Shown here: positions 35,537 through 44,466 of the stretch, piece after piece | Layout of the letters: the number at the start of each line of letters is the position of its first letter | Numbering within the stretch: position 1 is the stretch's first letter | Source of the DNA: Aeromicrobium sp. | Lineage (GTDB): Bacteria > Actinomycetota > Actinomycetes > Propionibacteriales > Nocardioidaceae | Direction of reading: 5' to 3' | Assembly (NCBI RefSeq): GCF_014378035.1 | Contig: NZ_JACMOM010000372.1 | Coordinates: 1 to 48,440 of the forward strand | DNA length: 48,440 nt | Notes under the pieces: model-generated | What the model was told of the DNA's origin: nothing | What the model saw: the letters and a program-made list of their open reading frames with translations, nothing else | Databases searched by the model: none | Position numbers and translations under genes: made by a program

Positions 35537-36268
35537 TCAAGGACCAGACAATCGGCCCTGACGGCTCGCGGTGCGGGCACTGGGGGCAGAACCCGTCCAC
35601 GAGTCGCGATTCTGCTGACGCTCCGCCGTGAGCCGACCGAGCAGATCGTCAGCGGTCGTCACCTTCTTGACCCTGGCCAGGGCTGCCGGATCCGCGCCGG
35701 CCAGCGAGACAGCCAGCTCCCGGGCTCGCGACCATGGGTCCTCGTCGACGCGTGCCGCGAGCCCGGCCTGAACCGCCTCGGCCGCGTGGAGCCAGCGCGA
35801 AGTCAAGGTGAGATCCAGCGCCCGGGAACGGCCGAGGAGAGTCGGGAGAATCCAGGCCCCGACTGCTAATCCGTGGCCCGGACCCACCCAGCGCCAGCGC
35901 GCCTGTGCGGAGATGACCCTGATGTCGGCAGCGGTGGTGAGCTGAGCGCCACCGCCGACCGCGGCGCCCTCGACCACGGCGATCACGATGCCCGGTCGGG
36001 TGATCATCTGTTCGTAGCAGTCATAGAGCAGGTCGCTCAGACGGGTGCGGGTCGCGTCGTCGGTGTCCAGATCGGCACCCGAGCTGAAGATGTTCGCGGT
36101 CGTGCTGCCCAGCAGCAGGGTGCAAGAGGGTCGGGCAGAGAGGGTCCGGTGCAGATCTTCCACGGTGGCCAGCGAAAGCGCGTTGCGGCGAGCCGGTGCA
36201 TTGATCCGCACTCGGGTCACGCTGCCGGTTCCGCAGATGTCCTCTTCGTCGACGTGAAGGTCGCTCAT
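35537..36268 (-). CDS. Crotonase-fold protein without the two hydratase glutamates
   Basis: The 243-residue protein has the crotonase oxyanion-hole segments IFSSGADLD and EGAAVGGGAQL. In enoyl-CoA hydratase the catalytic glutamates lie in GGG-x-E-L and 20 residues later in 'PE'. Here these positions are Gln109 and Gly129. A His (132) follows close by. It is therefore probably not a hydratase; crotonase relatives with other residues act as hydrolases, dehalogenases or ring-opening enzymes (for example BadI). It is divergent from the hydroxylase operon and shares the operator at 36295. Confidence 0.85.
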   Translation of the reverse strand: MSDLHVDEEDICGTGSVTRVRINAPARRNALSLATVEDLHRTLSARPSCTLLLGSTTANIFSSGADLDTDDATRTRLSDLLYDCYEQMITRPGIVIAVVEGAAVGGGAQLTTAADIRVISAQARWRWVGPGHGLAVGAWILPTLLGRSRALDLTLTSRWLHAAEAVQAGLAARVDEDPWSRARELAVSLAGADPAALARVKKVTTADDLLGRLTAERQQNRDSWTGSAPSARTASRQGRLSGP

Positions 36269-36294
36269 ATTTGATCCGTTCGCTCGTTGCGATA

Positions 36295-36305
36295 TGGTAT
36301 ATCAA
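36295..36305. promoter_or_regulatory. GntR-type operator in the crotonase/hydroxylase divergent region
   Basis: TGGTATATCAA overlaps a possible -10 (TATATC) for the hydroxylase operon and lies 27 bases from the crotonase start, so one site can control both directions. Confidence 0.7.
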
Positions 36306-36326
36306 CGACCTAGAAGGAGTGTGTCT

Positions 36327-37196
36327 GTGAAGCCAGCAACATTTGAGTATCACCGGGCATACACCCCGGACGAGGTCGTAGAACTTCTGGACGAGCTCGG
36401 CGAAGATGCCAAGATCCTGGCAGGCGGCCAATCGCTCGCCCCCATGATGAACTTTCGGCTCGCCCGTCCGAGCGCACTGATCGATGTCAACACGGTCGTC
36501 GGTCTCGACTACATCCGACGCGAGGGTGACCAGCTGTGTGTCGGGGCAATGACCCGGCATCGCACCGTCGAGACCAGTACCGACGCTGACGTACAGGACG
36601 GCTTCGCGTTACTTCCACGGGCAGCGCGCTGGATCGGGCACTACCCGATCCGCACACGTGGCACGGTCGGAGGCAGCATCGCCCACTCCGACCCCACCGC
36701 TGAGTGGTGCATCTTAGCCAGGTTGTACGACGCAGACGTCGTGGTCCAGGGACCTGAGGGTCGACGGACAGTTCCGAGCGAAGGGTGGTTCACCGGTTTC
36801 CTGAGTACCTCTATCGGTCCGAGCGAGATGGTGGTGGAGACCCGCTTCAGCAGGCCCCGACCGTATGGCGCGTTGACCGAGTACGCACGTCGGCGCGGAG
36901 ACTTTGCGATTGCTGCCTCTGCGGTCGCGTTCGACGTCGTCGACGGACGTTGTCAGGATGTCAGCATCGTGCTCGGTGGAGTCGCGACGGAACCGTTGCG
37001 CCTGCCGGAGGCAGAAGCTGCCGTGGAGGGGTCCGTCCCGGAGGACCAGACGTGGGCCGAGGCAGCCCGGATTGCGGCTGCCGCGATCAAGAAGTCGTCC
37101 GACCCGCAGGACGACGACCGCTATCGCCGGCACCTCGTCGACACCCTGACTCGGCGTGCTTTCGACGAAGCGCTGGTGACGGGACCGACCTCGTGA
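36327..37196 (+). CDS. Molybdenum hydroxylase FAD-binding (medium) subunit
   Basis: The 289-residue protein is the FAD subunit of a xanthine oxidase-family enzyme. The FAD motifs AGGQSLAPMMNFRLARPSALIDVN (start of the domain) and TRGTVGGSIAHSDPTAEW are clear, and the C-terminal CO-dehydrogenase flavoprotein domain follows. It passes electrons from the iron-sulfur subunit to an acceptor. The GTG at 36327 has AAGGAG seven bases upstream; an in-frame GTG at 36321 is too close to it. It leads the five-gene operon and overlaps the next gene by four bases. Confidence 0.93.
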   Translation: MKPATFEYHRAYTPDEVVELLDELGEDAKILAGGQSLAPMMNFRLARPSALIDVNTVVGLDYIRREGDQLCVGAMTRHRTVETSTDADVQDGFALLPRAARWIGHYPIRTRGTVGGSIAHSDPTAEWCILARLYDADVVVQGPEGRRTVPSEGWFTGFLSTSIGPSEMVVETRFSRPRPYGALTEYARRRGDFAIAASAVAFDVVDGRCQDVSIVLGGVATEPLRLPEAEAAVEGSVPEDQTWAEAARIAAAAIKKSSDPQDDDRYRRHLVDTLTRRAFDEALVTGPTS

Positions 37197-39568
37197 ATGC
37201 CAGCTCATCGGCCGCGCCGCGCTGGGTCGGCAGCCGGCTGCCCCGCCGGGAGGACTCGCGAATGCTGCGGGGCGCCGGACTGTTCGTGGACGATATCGCC
37301 GATCCGCATGCGTACCACTTGGCGTTCGTGCGCAGCCCACATGCCTCGGGGCGCATCATCGAGATCGGTACGGAGGACGCGCGCGCGATGCCGGGGGTGA
37401 TCGCGGTGCTCACCTCGGCCGATCTGGGCCATCCGCAACTGACCGCGGTGCTCGAACGGGAGGAGTTCATCGCGACTGCGATGCCGCTGCTGGCCCACGA
37501 CAAGGTCCGGTACGCCGGTGAGCCGATGGTGGTCGTCGTTGCCGAGAACCGCGGTCTCGCCGAGGACGCGGCTGAGAGCGTGTGGTGCGAGATCGAGGAG
37601 CTGCCGGCTGTCATGTCCTTCGACGATGCAGGTGCCGTGGCGACACCAATCCACGATGAGGCGCCTGACGGCGTGTTGTTCGATCTGCAAATGTTCTCGG
37701 ACGACGTGCTTGAGGAGCTGCTGGCGGAGGCACCACTAGTGCTCGAGGAAACCTTTCGAAGCGGCCGGGTCGCGGCCGCGCCGATGGAGTCGCGGGCCTG
37801 CCTGGGAGAGTGGCGCGCACGTGACGAGCAGGTCGTCCTTCACATCTCCACCCAGGTTCCACATCAGGTTCGCACCGGTGTCGCGCAGGCACTGGGGATT
37901 CCGGAAAGTCGGGTCCGGGTGATCGCGCCAGACGTCGGCGGCGGTTTCGGTCTGAAATGTGTCGTGGGACGCGAGGAGGTCGTGGCTGCCGCGATCACCC
38001 TCCGGCTTCGTCACGCGGTCCGTTGGAGTGAGGATCGCCAGGAGAATCTGATGGCTTCGTTCCACGGGCGTGAGCAGGATTACCGGATCCGGGCGGGTTT
38101 TGACGGTGAGGGACGCATCGTCGGGCTCGATGCCGACATCAGGTGCAACATTGGGGCGTACTCGGTGTCCCCGTTCAGCTGCGCGGTGGAACCGCTGATG
38201 GCCGCCACCGAGCTGCCGGGCGTCTATAAGGTTGGGCGGTATGCCGCCAGGGCCCGCGGATTCGCCAGCAACAAGGCTCCCACCGCGCCCTACCGGGGAG
38301 TGTCGCGTCCACAGATAGTCTTCGTCATGGAGCGGTTGATGGACAAGGCGGCTCAGAGACTGGGTCTCGACCGAGTGGAGATTCGGCGCCGCAACACGAT
38401 TCAATCCGAGGACTTCCCCTACACCGGTCCCAACGGCATCACGTACGAGCCGGGATCGTACGTGGAGGCACTGGACCACTGCGTGGCGGAAATCGAGACG
38501 GCCGGCTGGTGGCAGGCGTGTGAGCAGAACGATGGCCTGCTGCGTGGCGTGGGCATCGCGAACTTCTCCGAGAGGACCGCCTACGGCACCGCGACGATGG
38601 GTCTGCGCAAGATGCAGATGACTCCTGGCTTCGAGGTCTCGCACGTTCGGATGGACGCCTCGGGCGACGTAGTGGTGACCAGCGGGACCTGTGGGCATGG
38701 ACAGGGCCACGAGACGACATTCGCCCAGATCGTCGCCGACCGGTTGGGCATCACACCGGATCGAGTCAAGCTACGGCAGGGTGACACGGAGATCACCAGC
38801 TTCGGTTGGGGGACGTTCGGCAGCCGTTCGTTGGTGATCGGTGGCGGGGCGGCCGCCGTTGCTGCGCGTGGCGTGGCCGATCAGATCCGGCAGGTCGCGG
38901 GGGAGATGCTCGAGGCCGATGCTGCCGACATAGACTTGGCGGAGGGCTACGCGACGGTGCGCGGTGCGCCGGATGCGCGGATCGCCATCGACGACATCGC
39001 GGCGACGGTTCATTTCAGGTCGCACACGCTGAGCGAGCGTCGGGAATATCTGCTCGAAGCCAGCGGTAGCGCCGATCCTTCGGGAATGTTCTCGAATGCG
39101 GCACATGCGGCGCTGGTCGAGGTCGATCCGGGGACGGGTGACGCCCGTGTCTTGGACTACATCGTGGTCGAGGACTGTGGCGTCGTGGTGAACCCGATGA
39201 TCGTCGAGGGCCAGGTCCGTGGTGGTGTCGCCCAGGGCATCGCCGCGGCGCTGTACGAGGAGATGGAGTTTTCTTCTGAGGGCCAGCCGCAAAGTGCCAC
39301 CTTCATGGACTACCTGGTTCCGACCGCGAGCGAGATCCCGCGCGTCGCCGTGCATCACCTGGAGACACCTTGTGACCAGACGGAGACGGGGGCCAAGGGC
39401 ATGGGCGAAGGCGGGAGCATCGGCGCTCCTGCCGCTGTCGTCTCCGCGCTCAACCACGCGCTGCGTGAGTATCACGCCGACATCGACTTCATCCCGGTAC
39501 GACCAAGCGATCTGCGAAAGATCCTCGATGGCACAGCTGTTGTGCCACGAGAACAGGAGGCGATATGA
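37193..39568 (+). CDS. Molybdenum hydroxylase large subunit, copy 1
   Basis: The 791-residue protein is the molybdopterin-binding subunit. It has the aldehyde oxidase/xanthine dehydrogenase hammerhead domain, GGGFGLKC, the PYRGVSRPQ loop and the catalytic Glu739 in MGEGGSIG. The loop differs from AYRCSFR of form I CO dehydrogenase, so CO is not the substrate. It should hydroxylate a heteroaromatic ring carbon. GTG at 37193 overlaps the FAD subunit, and its stop overlaps the small subunit (ATGA). Confidence 0.93.
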   Translation: MNASSSAAPRWVGSRLPRREDSRMLRGAGLFVDDIADPHAYHLAFVRSPHASGRIIEIGTEDARAMPGVIAVLTSADLGHPQLTAVLEREEFIATAMPLLAHDKVRYAGEPMVVVVAENRGLAEDAAESVWCEIEELPAVMSFDDAGAVATPIHDEAPDGVLFDLQMFSDDVLEELLAEAPLVLEETFRSGRVAAAPMESRACLGEWRARDEQVVLHISTQVPHQVRTGVAQALGIPESRVRVIAPDVGGGFGLKCVVGREEVVAAAITLRLRHAVRWSEDRQENLMASFHGREQDYRIRAGFDGEGRIVGLDADIRCNIGAYSVSPFSCAVEPLMAATELPGVYKVGRYAARARGFASNKAPTAPYRGVSRPQIVFVMERLMDKAAQRLGLDRVEIRRRNTIQSEDFPYTGPNGITYEPGSYVEALDHCVAEIETAGWWQACEQNDGLLRGVGIANFSERTAYGTATMGLRKMQMTPGFEVSHVRMDASGDVVVTSGTCGHGQGHETTFAQIVADRLGITPDRVKLRQGDTEITSFGWGTFGSRSLVIGGGAAAVAARGVADQIRQVAGEMLEADAADIDLAEGYATVRGAPDARIAIDDIAATVHFRSHTLSERREYLLEASGSADPSGMFSNAAHAALVEVDPGTGDARVLDYIVVEDCGVVVNPMIVEGQVRGGVAQGIAAALYEEMEFSSEGQPQSATFMDYLVPTASEIPRVAVHHLETPCDQTETGAKGMGEGGSIGAPAAVVSALNHALREYHADIDFIPVRPSDLRKILDGTAVVPREQEAI

Positions 39569-40056
39569 AGGACCAACATCTGGTGACCTTGACGGTCAAT
39601 GGCCGTGAGCACGAGCTGGTGCTCGAGTCGCGTCAGTCGCTGGCAGACACCTTGCGTCAGGATCTCGGGTTGACCGGCACTCATCTTGGCTGCGAGCACG
39701 GCATCTGCGGCGCGTGCACCGTCCTCCTCGACGGTGAACCGGTTCGTTCCTGCCTGGTCTTCGGGGTTCAGGCTGACGGACGCGAAGTGCGCACCGTCGA
39801 GAACCTGGCGGACGGCGACGAGCTGAACGACCTTCAGCAGGCGTTCAGCCGTCACCACGGCCTCCAGTGCGGGTTCTGCACTCCTGGTTTCCTGATGTTG
39901 GCCGAGGCCTACCTGTCCACCGAGCCGACCGGACAGCGTGAGGAAGTCCGGGAGGTGGTTTCGGCCAACTTGTGCCGATGCACCGGATACGAAGGAATCG
40001 TGGATGCCATCTGCGAGGTCGCCGAGCTCCGTTGTCCGGGGGCGCGCCATGACTGA
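39565..40056 (+). CDS. Molybdenum hydroxylase [2Fe-2S] (small) subunit
   Basis: The 163-residue protein has the plant-ferredoxin cluster CEHGICGACTVLLDGEPVRSC and the second cluster CGFC ... CRC, as in all xanthine oxidase-family small subunits. It shuttles electrons from the molybdenum centre to FAD. It lies between the two large-subunit genes and overlaps both, so it may serve both. Confidence 0.95.
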   Translation: MKDQHLVTLTVNGREHELVLESRQSLADTLRQDLGLTGTHLGCEHGICGACTVLLDGEPVRSCLVFGVQADGREVRTVENLADGDELNDLQQAFSRHHGLQCGFCTPGFLMLAEAYLSTEPTGQREEVREVVSANLCRCTGYEGIVDAICEVAELRCPGARHD

Positions 40057-42349
40057 GCAGATCGGCCGGCGGGTGCCTCGCAAGGAAGACCACCGGCTGC
40101 TCGTCGGCGGTGGCCGATTCGGCGCCGACATCCAATGCACGCGGATGCTGCACGTGCGTGTTGTCCGCTCGCCGTTCGCCCATGGGGTGCTCACCCGCGT
40201 GGATACGTCCGCGGCCCTCAGTGTGCCCGGTGTCATCGACGTGGTCACTGCCCGCGACTTGCCTGCGAGCCTACGGATCCCGGTCCGACTGGAGGTCCAG
40301 GGACTCGATCTTTCCGACCACCTGCAACCCGTGCTCGCCAGCGACTCCGTCCGTTACGTGGGTGAACCGGTCGCTGTGGTGGTTGCCGAGGACCCCTACA
40401 TCGCAGAAGACGCTGCCGAGATGGTCCAGATCGACATCGAGGAGCTTCCAGTGGTTCTCGACCCGTCCGCTGCTGGTGGTGACGACGTCGTGGCTGACTT
40501 CCGTCTCGGATTCGGTGACGCGGACGCTGCTTTCGCCTCCGCCGCCCACGTCGTGGCGATGGACTTCAGCGTCGGCCGCCACACTGCCGTCCCGATGGAG
40601 CCTCGCGCGCTGGTCGTCGACTACACGGCGGCCACGGACTCCTTGGAGATCTACGGCGCCACCAAGGTGCCGGCATTCAACCGTGGAGTCCTGGCCGACC
40701 TGCTCGGTGTGGACCAGAGCACCATTCGGATGCACGCGGTCGACGCCGGCGGCGGGTTCGGTGTCCGTGGCGAGTTCTACCCCGAGGACTTCCTGGTGCC
40801 CTGGCTGTCACGAAAGCTGCGGCGCAACCTGTCCTGGGTCGAAGATCGCGCCGAGCACCTGGTGTCGGTCAACCATTCCCGGGAGCAACAGCATCACATC
40901 GAGGTCGCGCTAGAAGCCGACGGCACGATTGTCGGCTTGCGTGACGATGTCTGGCACGACAACGGTGCCTATGTCAGGACCCACGGCATCATCGTCCCCG
41001 AGCTGACTCTCGCGATGTTGCCCGGTCCCTACCGGATCCCGGCCTACGAAGGACGCGTCCGGGTGGCGCTGACCAACAAGACCCCGTGCGGCACCTATCG
41101 TGCGCCGGGCCGCTTCGAGGGCACGACCGTGCGCGAGCAGCTGCTCGACAAAGCGGCCTACGAGCTGGGCATCGACAGGGTGGAGCTGCGCCGGATGAAC
41201 CTGCTGCGCGCCGATGAACTGCCGCACAGGCGGGCGATGACCACGCTGGGAACCGACGTCGTCCTGGATTCTGGTGACTATCCCGGCCTGTTCGGCCGTG
41301 CGCTGGAACGCGCCGACGAGCTCGGCTGGAACCGCCTCGTCCAGAGCGCCCGGGCGGATGGCCGTCGTGTCGGACTTGGGGTTGCCATGTTTTTGGAGAA
41401 GAGCGGTCTCGGACCCAACGACACGGCCGATGTCGAGGTGACTAGCTCGGGCCGGATCCGGGTGCACTCAGGCGGCACGTCGCTGGGACAAGGCATCGAG
41501 ACCGTCCTCGCGCAGATCGCGGCCGATGAGTTCGGTGTCTCGATCGACATCGTCGACGTGGTCAACGGGGACACCTTGCTGCAGCCGTACGGCACGGGAT
41601 CGTGGGCGAGCCGTTCAACTGTGGTCACCGGTAGCGCCGTCCGCGGCGCTGGGCAGCTGGTGGTCGCACGACTGCGTGAACTCGGGGCCAGGATGCTGGA
41701 GGTGGCCGAGGGAGACGTTGAAGTCAACGAAAGGCAGGTGCGGGTCCGCGGTGCGACGGCGAGCGCACTGAGCTTCGCCGACGTGTGGCGCGCTGCGCAA
41801 CCGGGAAGCGCTTGGCTGCACGCCGACGAGCCAGCGGGTCTGTTCGCCCGGCATCGCTTCAGCGTCGACCACATGACCTACCCGTACGGGGCACACATTT
41901 GCGTCGTCGAGCTGGATGCCGGCACCGGTGCTGTGAAGGTGCTGCAATATCTGGTGGTCTACGAGGTCGGTCGTGCGGTCAATCCGACATTGGTCGAGGG
42001 ACAGCTGCGTGGGGGGGTCGCCCAAGGAATCGGTGGTGCATTGTTCGAACAGTTCAGCTACGACGACGCCGGACAACCACAGGTGACCACGTTCATGGAC
42101 TACCTGATGCCGACAGCGTCGGAGATCCCGGACATCGACCTCCTGGTGTGCGAGGATGCACCATCGACGACGAACCCGTTGGGTGCCCGCGGTGCCGGTG
42201 AAGGTGGACTTACCGGTGCGGGGGCGGCAGTGGCGAGCGCAGTAAGTGACGCGCTCGGACTGCCGGCAATGACGCAGTTGCCGATACGACCTGAGCTGGT
42301 CGTGGCAGGTATTGCTAGTAACGGCCTGTTGAGCGGGACGGGAGCCTAG
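40049..42349 (+). CDS. Molybdenum hydroxylase large subunit, copy 2
   Basis: The 766-residue protein is a second molybdopterin-binding subunit with its own motifs: GGGFGVRGEF, TYRAPGRFEG, and the catalytic Glu718 in GAGEGGLTG. It is clearly different from copy 1 across the sequence and in the substrate-loop residues, so it is not a recent duplicate. With only one FAD and one iron-sulfur subunit in the operon, it may share them and act on the product of the first hydroxylation. The ATG at 40049 lies eight bases inside the small-subunit gene. Confidence 0.93.
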   Translation: MTEQIGRRVPRKEDHRLLVGGGRFGADIQCTRMLHVRVVRSPFAHGVLTRVDTSAALSVPGVIDVVTARDLPASLRIPVRLEVQGLDLSDHLQPVLASDSVRYVGEPVAVVVAEDPYIAEDAAEMVQIDIEELPVVLDPSAAGGDDVVADFRLGFGDADAAFASAAHVVAMDFSVGRHTAVPMEPRALVVDYTAATDSLEIYGATKVPAFNRGVLADLLGVDQSTIRMHAVDAGGGFGVRGEFYPEDFLVPWLSRKLRRNLSWVEDRAEHLVSVNHSREQQHHIEVALEADGTIVGLRDDVWHDNGAYVRTHGIIVPELTLAMLPGPYRIPAYEGRVRVALTNKTPCGTYRAPGRFEGTTVREQLLDKAAYELGIDRVELRRMNLLRADELPHRRAMTTLGTDVVLDSGDYPGLFGRALERADELGWNRLVQSARADGRRVGLGVAMFLEKSGLGPNDTADVEVTSSGRIRVHSGGTSLGQGIETVLAQIAADEFGVSIDIVDVVNGDTLLQPYGTGSWASRSTVVTGSAVRGAGQLVVARLRELGARMLEVAEGDVEVNERQVRVRGATASALSFADVWRAAQPGSAWLHADEPAGLFARHRFSVDHMTYPYGAHICVVELDAGTGAVKVLQYLVVYEVGRAVNPTLVEGQLRGGVAQGIGGALFEQFSYDDAGQPQVTTFMDYLMPTASEIPDIDLLVCEDAPSTTNPLGARGAGEGGLTGAGAAVASAVSDALGLPAMTQLPIRPELVVAGIASNGLLSGTGA

Positions 42350-42351
42350 TC

Positions 42352-43038
42352 ATGGTCACTCCAGATGAGATGGGTCGGCCACACATCCGATCAACCGTCG
42401 GCGGATTGTCACTGATGCAGTACTCGTCCAAGAGCGACATCGTCTGCGCGATGCTGCGCGAACTCATCATCAGCGGCGAGCTGGCGCCATCGGAACCGCT
42501 GCGCCAACGTGACCTCGCCGCGCGGTTCGGGGTGAGTCAGACCCCTGTACGGGAAGCTCTGCGCAAGCTGGAGTCTGAAGGCCTGGTGATCAACGACCCG
42601 CACCGTGGTGCCGTGGTCGCCGGATCACGAAATGGCATGGTCAGTGACAACTCACAGATCCGGGCGGTACTCGAACCGTTGGCCGCGCAACTCGCTGCAC
42701 GGGCCATCACCGACGAGCAACTGGCGCTGTTGCGCCAGCTCAACGGCCAGATGGAAGCGCTGCCTGAAGGCGATGAACGCTACGGCGCGTTGAACCGTGA
42801 GTTCCATTTCGCGATCTACGAGTCCTCGGCCTCACCGATGCTGTTGTCGATGATGCGTTTGCTTTGGCAGTCGATGCCGCATGGCCCTGCCGTCACCCGC
42901 AGTCATACCACGTCCGTCGACCAGCACTCAGCGCTGATCGAAGCTCTGGCTGCACGGGACCCTGAGCGGACGGCCGAGATCACCCGCAGCCACATCTTGG
43001 ACACCAGCTATGTCGAGTCCCACGAGACGGGCGCCTAG
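42352..43038 (+). CDS. GntR-family regulator, FCD (FadR-type) subgroup
   Basis: The 228-residue protein has a GntR winged helix (SDIVCAMLRELIISGELAPSEPLRQRDLAARFGVSQTPVREALRKLESEGLV) and an FCD ligand domain (about residues 95-222) with the metal-binding Asn/His pattern. FCD regulators usually bind TGGTATACCA-like sites, exactly the motif repeated in this cluster. It is the last gene of the hydroxylase operon, three bases after copy 2, so it probably autoregulates. Ligand likely a carboxylic acid of the pathway. Confidence 0.92.
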   Translation: MVTPDEMGRPHIRSTVGGLSLMQYSSKSDIVCAMLRELIISGELAPSEPLRQRDLAARFGVSQTPVREALRKLESEGLVINDPHRGAVVAGSRNGMVSDNSQIRAVLEPLAAQLAARAITDEQLALLRQLNGQMEALPEGDERYGALNREFHFAIYESSASPMLLSMMRLLWQSMPHGPAVTRSHTTSVDQHSALIEALAARDPERTAEITRSHILDTSYVESHETGA

Positions 43039-43065
43039 GCGGACAGGGCGGCTCTCCTGACTCAT

Positions 43066-44466
43066 TCACCACTCGTGGTCGGTAGCGACACGGGTGTGCT
43101 GCTCGATTCTCAGCGCGAGGGCGACGCAGACGGCCTCGCCGTGCGGGGGCGCCATGATCTGCGCGCCGACGGGCGCTGCCGACGTCTGGATGGGGACGCT
43201 GATTGCAGGCGTCCCGGTGACGGATGCCCACGCGGTGAATCGGGTCAGAGCCGAGGAGACCGGCACCGCGCGGTTCGCGATCTCGACGGTACCGACACCC
43301 CGGAGCGGAGCCACACAGGGCGTGGTTGGCGTCAGGAACGCATCGAGATCATGTTCCGCGAACAGGCTGGCGGTTGCAGCGGTGAGCACCTTTCGTGCGT
43401 CTGCGATCAGCTGAGCATGTTGCTTGAGCTCCTCACCGAGAGTCAGCAGCGCCCGCGCTTCACCCCCGAAACCGGCAGGATCTGCCTGCACCGCGGCAGC
43501 GTGTTGTTCGGCCGAGGACAACAGCATCGTGAGCAGCGAGATGCTCCCCGCGTGGCGGGGTAGCTTCGTGTCGACGGCGATCGTCCGGACACCGGAGCGG
43601 GTGAGATCCGCAACGGTGCGTTCGTACGCCCGCCCGGTCGGTGAATCCAGTGGCCCCGGTTCGCGGAGCACGCCGACGCGCAGGCCCGACACTGGCCGCT
43701 TGGCTCCGAGGGGCTTGTGGAGGAGGACTTCGAGCATGGCTGCACAGGTGCGGGTGTCTTGGGCAAAAGGGCCGGCGACGTCCATCTCAGGGGCGAGCGG
43801 GGTGATGCCGCGCATGTCCACCGATCCGGTGGTGGGACGGAACCCGACCACTCCGCACAGAGCAGCCGGGATGCGGATCGAGCCGCCGGTGTCTGTGCCA
43901 AGTGCGCTGGCGCACACCCGCGCGGCCACGCATGCGGCGCAGCCTCCCGACGATCCGCCCGTGGTCCACTCACGGTCGAGGGGATGCCCTATCTGCGGGG
44001 TGATGACACCCCAGGCCATTTCGTGGGTGGCCGCCTTGCCGACGCATTGCGCACCGGCGGAAGCGAGCCGCGCCCAGGCGGGCGCGGACTGGGCTGGTTC
44101 CCGCCATGCGGCGCCCGGTGTGCCGTTGTGAACCGGCAGCCCGGCCACGTCGATGATGTCTTTGACGGCCACAGTGAGGCCGTGCAGGGCGCCCGGTCGG
44201 GGGTTCTCAGGAGTGTTCGCGGCAGCGACCAGCCAGCCCTCATCCAGCGCGGAGTCGATCGAGACCACGGGTGGCGTGGGATCCGCGGCCCATCCCAGCC
44301 AGCCTGCGTCGGCGGGCCCAGGCAGGCACCAGTCGGACAGTGCAGCTGAATCGGCCATGAGAGTCTCGGCGATGGTGATGGCGCGCCGCATCCAGTCCCG
44401 GTAGGTCTCTCTCGTCGCACGCTCCAAGGCGACTTCTGGGAGCGGCCAGCGGGGGGCTCTGGTCAT
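43066..44466 (-). CDS. Amidase-signature family hydrolase
   Basis: The 466-residue enzyme has the Ser-cisSer-Lys triad: Lys in LTVAVKDIIDV, the cis-Ser in TTGGSSGGCAA and the nucleophile in GTDTGGSIRIPAA. It hydrolyses a carboxamide or perhaps a cyclic imide. The ATG overlaps the ligase stop (ATGA), so it is translated with it. In a nitrogen-heteroaromatic pathway it would release ammonia from the opened ring. It converges with gntR, 27 bases away. Confidence 0.92.
   Translation of the reverse strand: MTRAPRWPLPEVALERATRETYRDWMRRAITIAETLMADSAALSDWCLPGPADAGWLGWAADPTPPVVSIDSALDEGWLVAAANTPENPRPGALHGLTVAVKDIIDVAGLPVHNGTPGAAWREPAQSAPAWARLASAGAQCVGKAATHEMAWGVITPQIGHPLDREWTTGGSSGGCAACVAARVCASALGTDTGGSIRIPAALCGVVGFRPTTGSVDMRGITPLAPEMDVAGPFAQDTRTCAAMLEVLLHKPLGAKRPVSGLRVGVLREPGPLDSPTGRAYERTVADLTRSGVRTIAVDTKLPRHAGSISLLTMLLSSAEQHAAAVQADPAGFGGEARALLTLGEELKQHAQLIADARKVLTAATASLFAEHDLDAFLTPTTPCVAPLRGVGTVEIANRAVPVSSALTRFTAWASVTGTPAISVPIQTSAAPVGAQIMAPPHGEAVCVALALRIEQHTRVATDHEW

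Noticed and set aside
37193-42349. Carbon monoxide dehydrogenase (coxL-type) assignment because of the CoxG-like neighbour
   Set aside because: Neither large subunit has the AYRCSFR loop of form I CO dehydrogenase. The ligase, amidase and dehydrogenase context fits an organic acid better.
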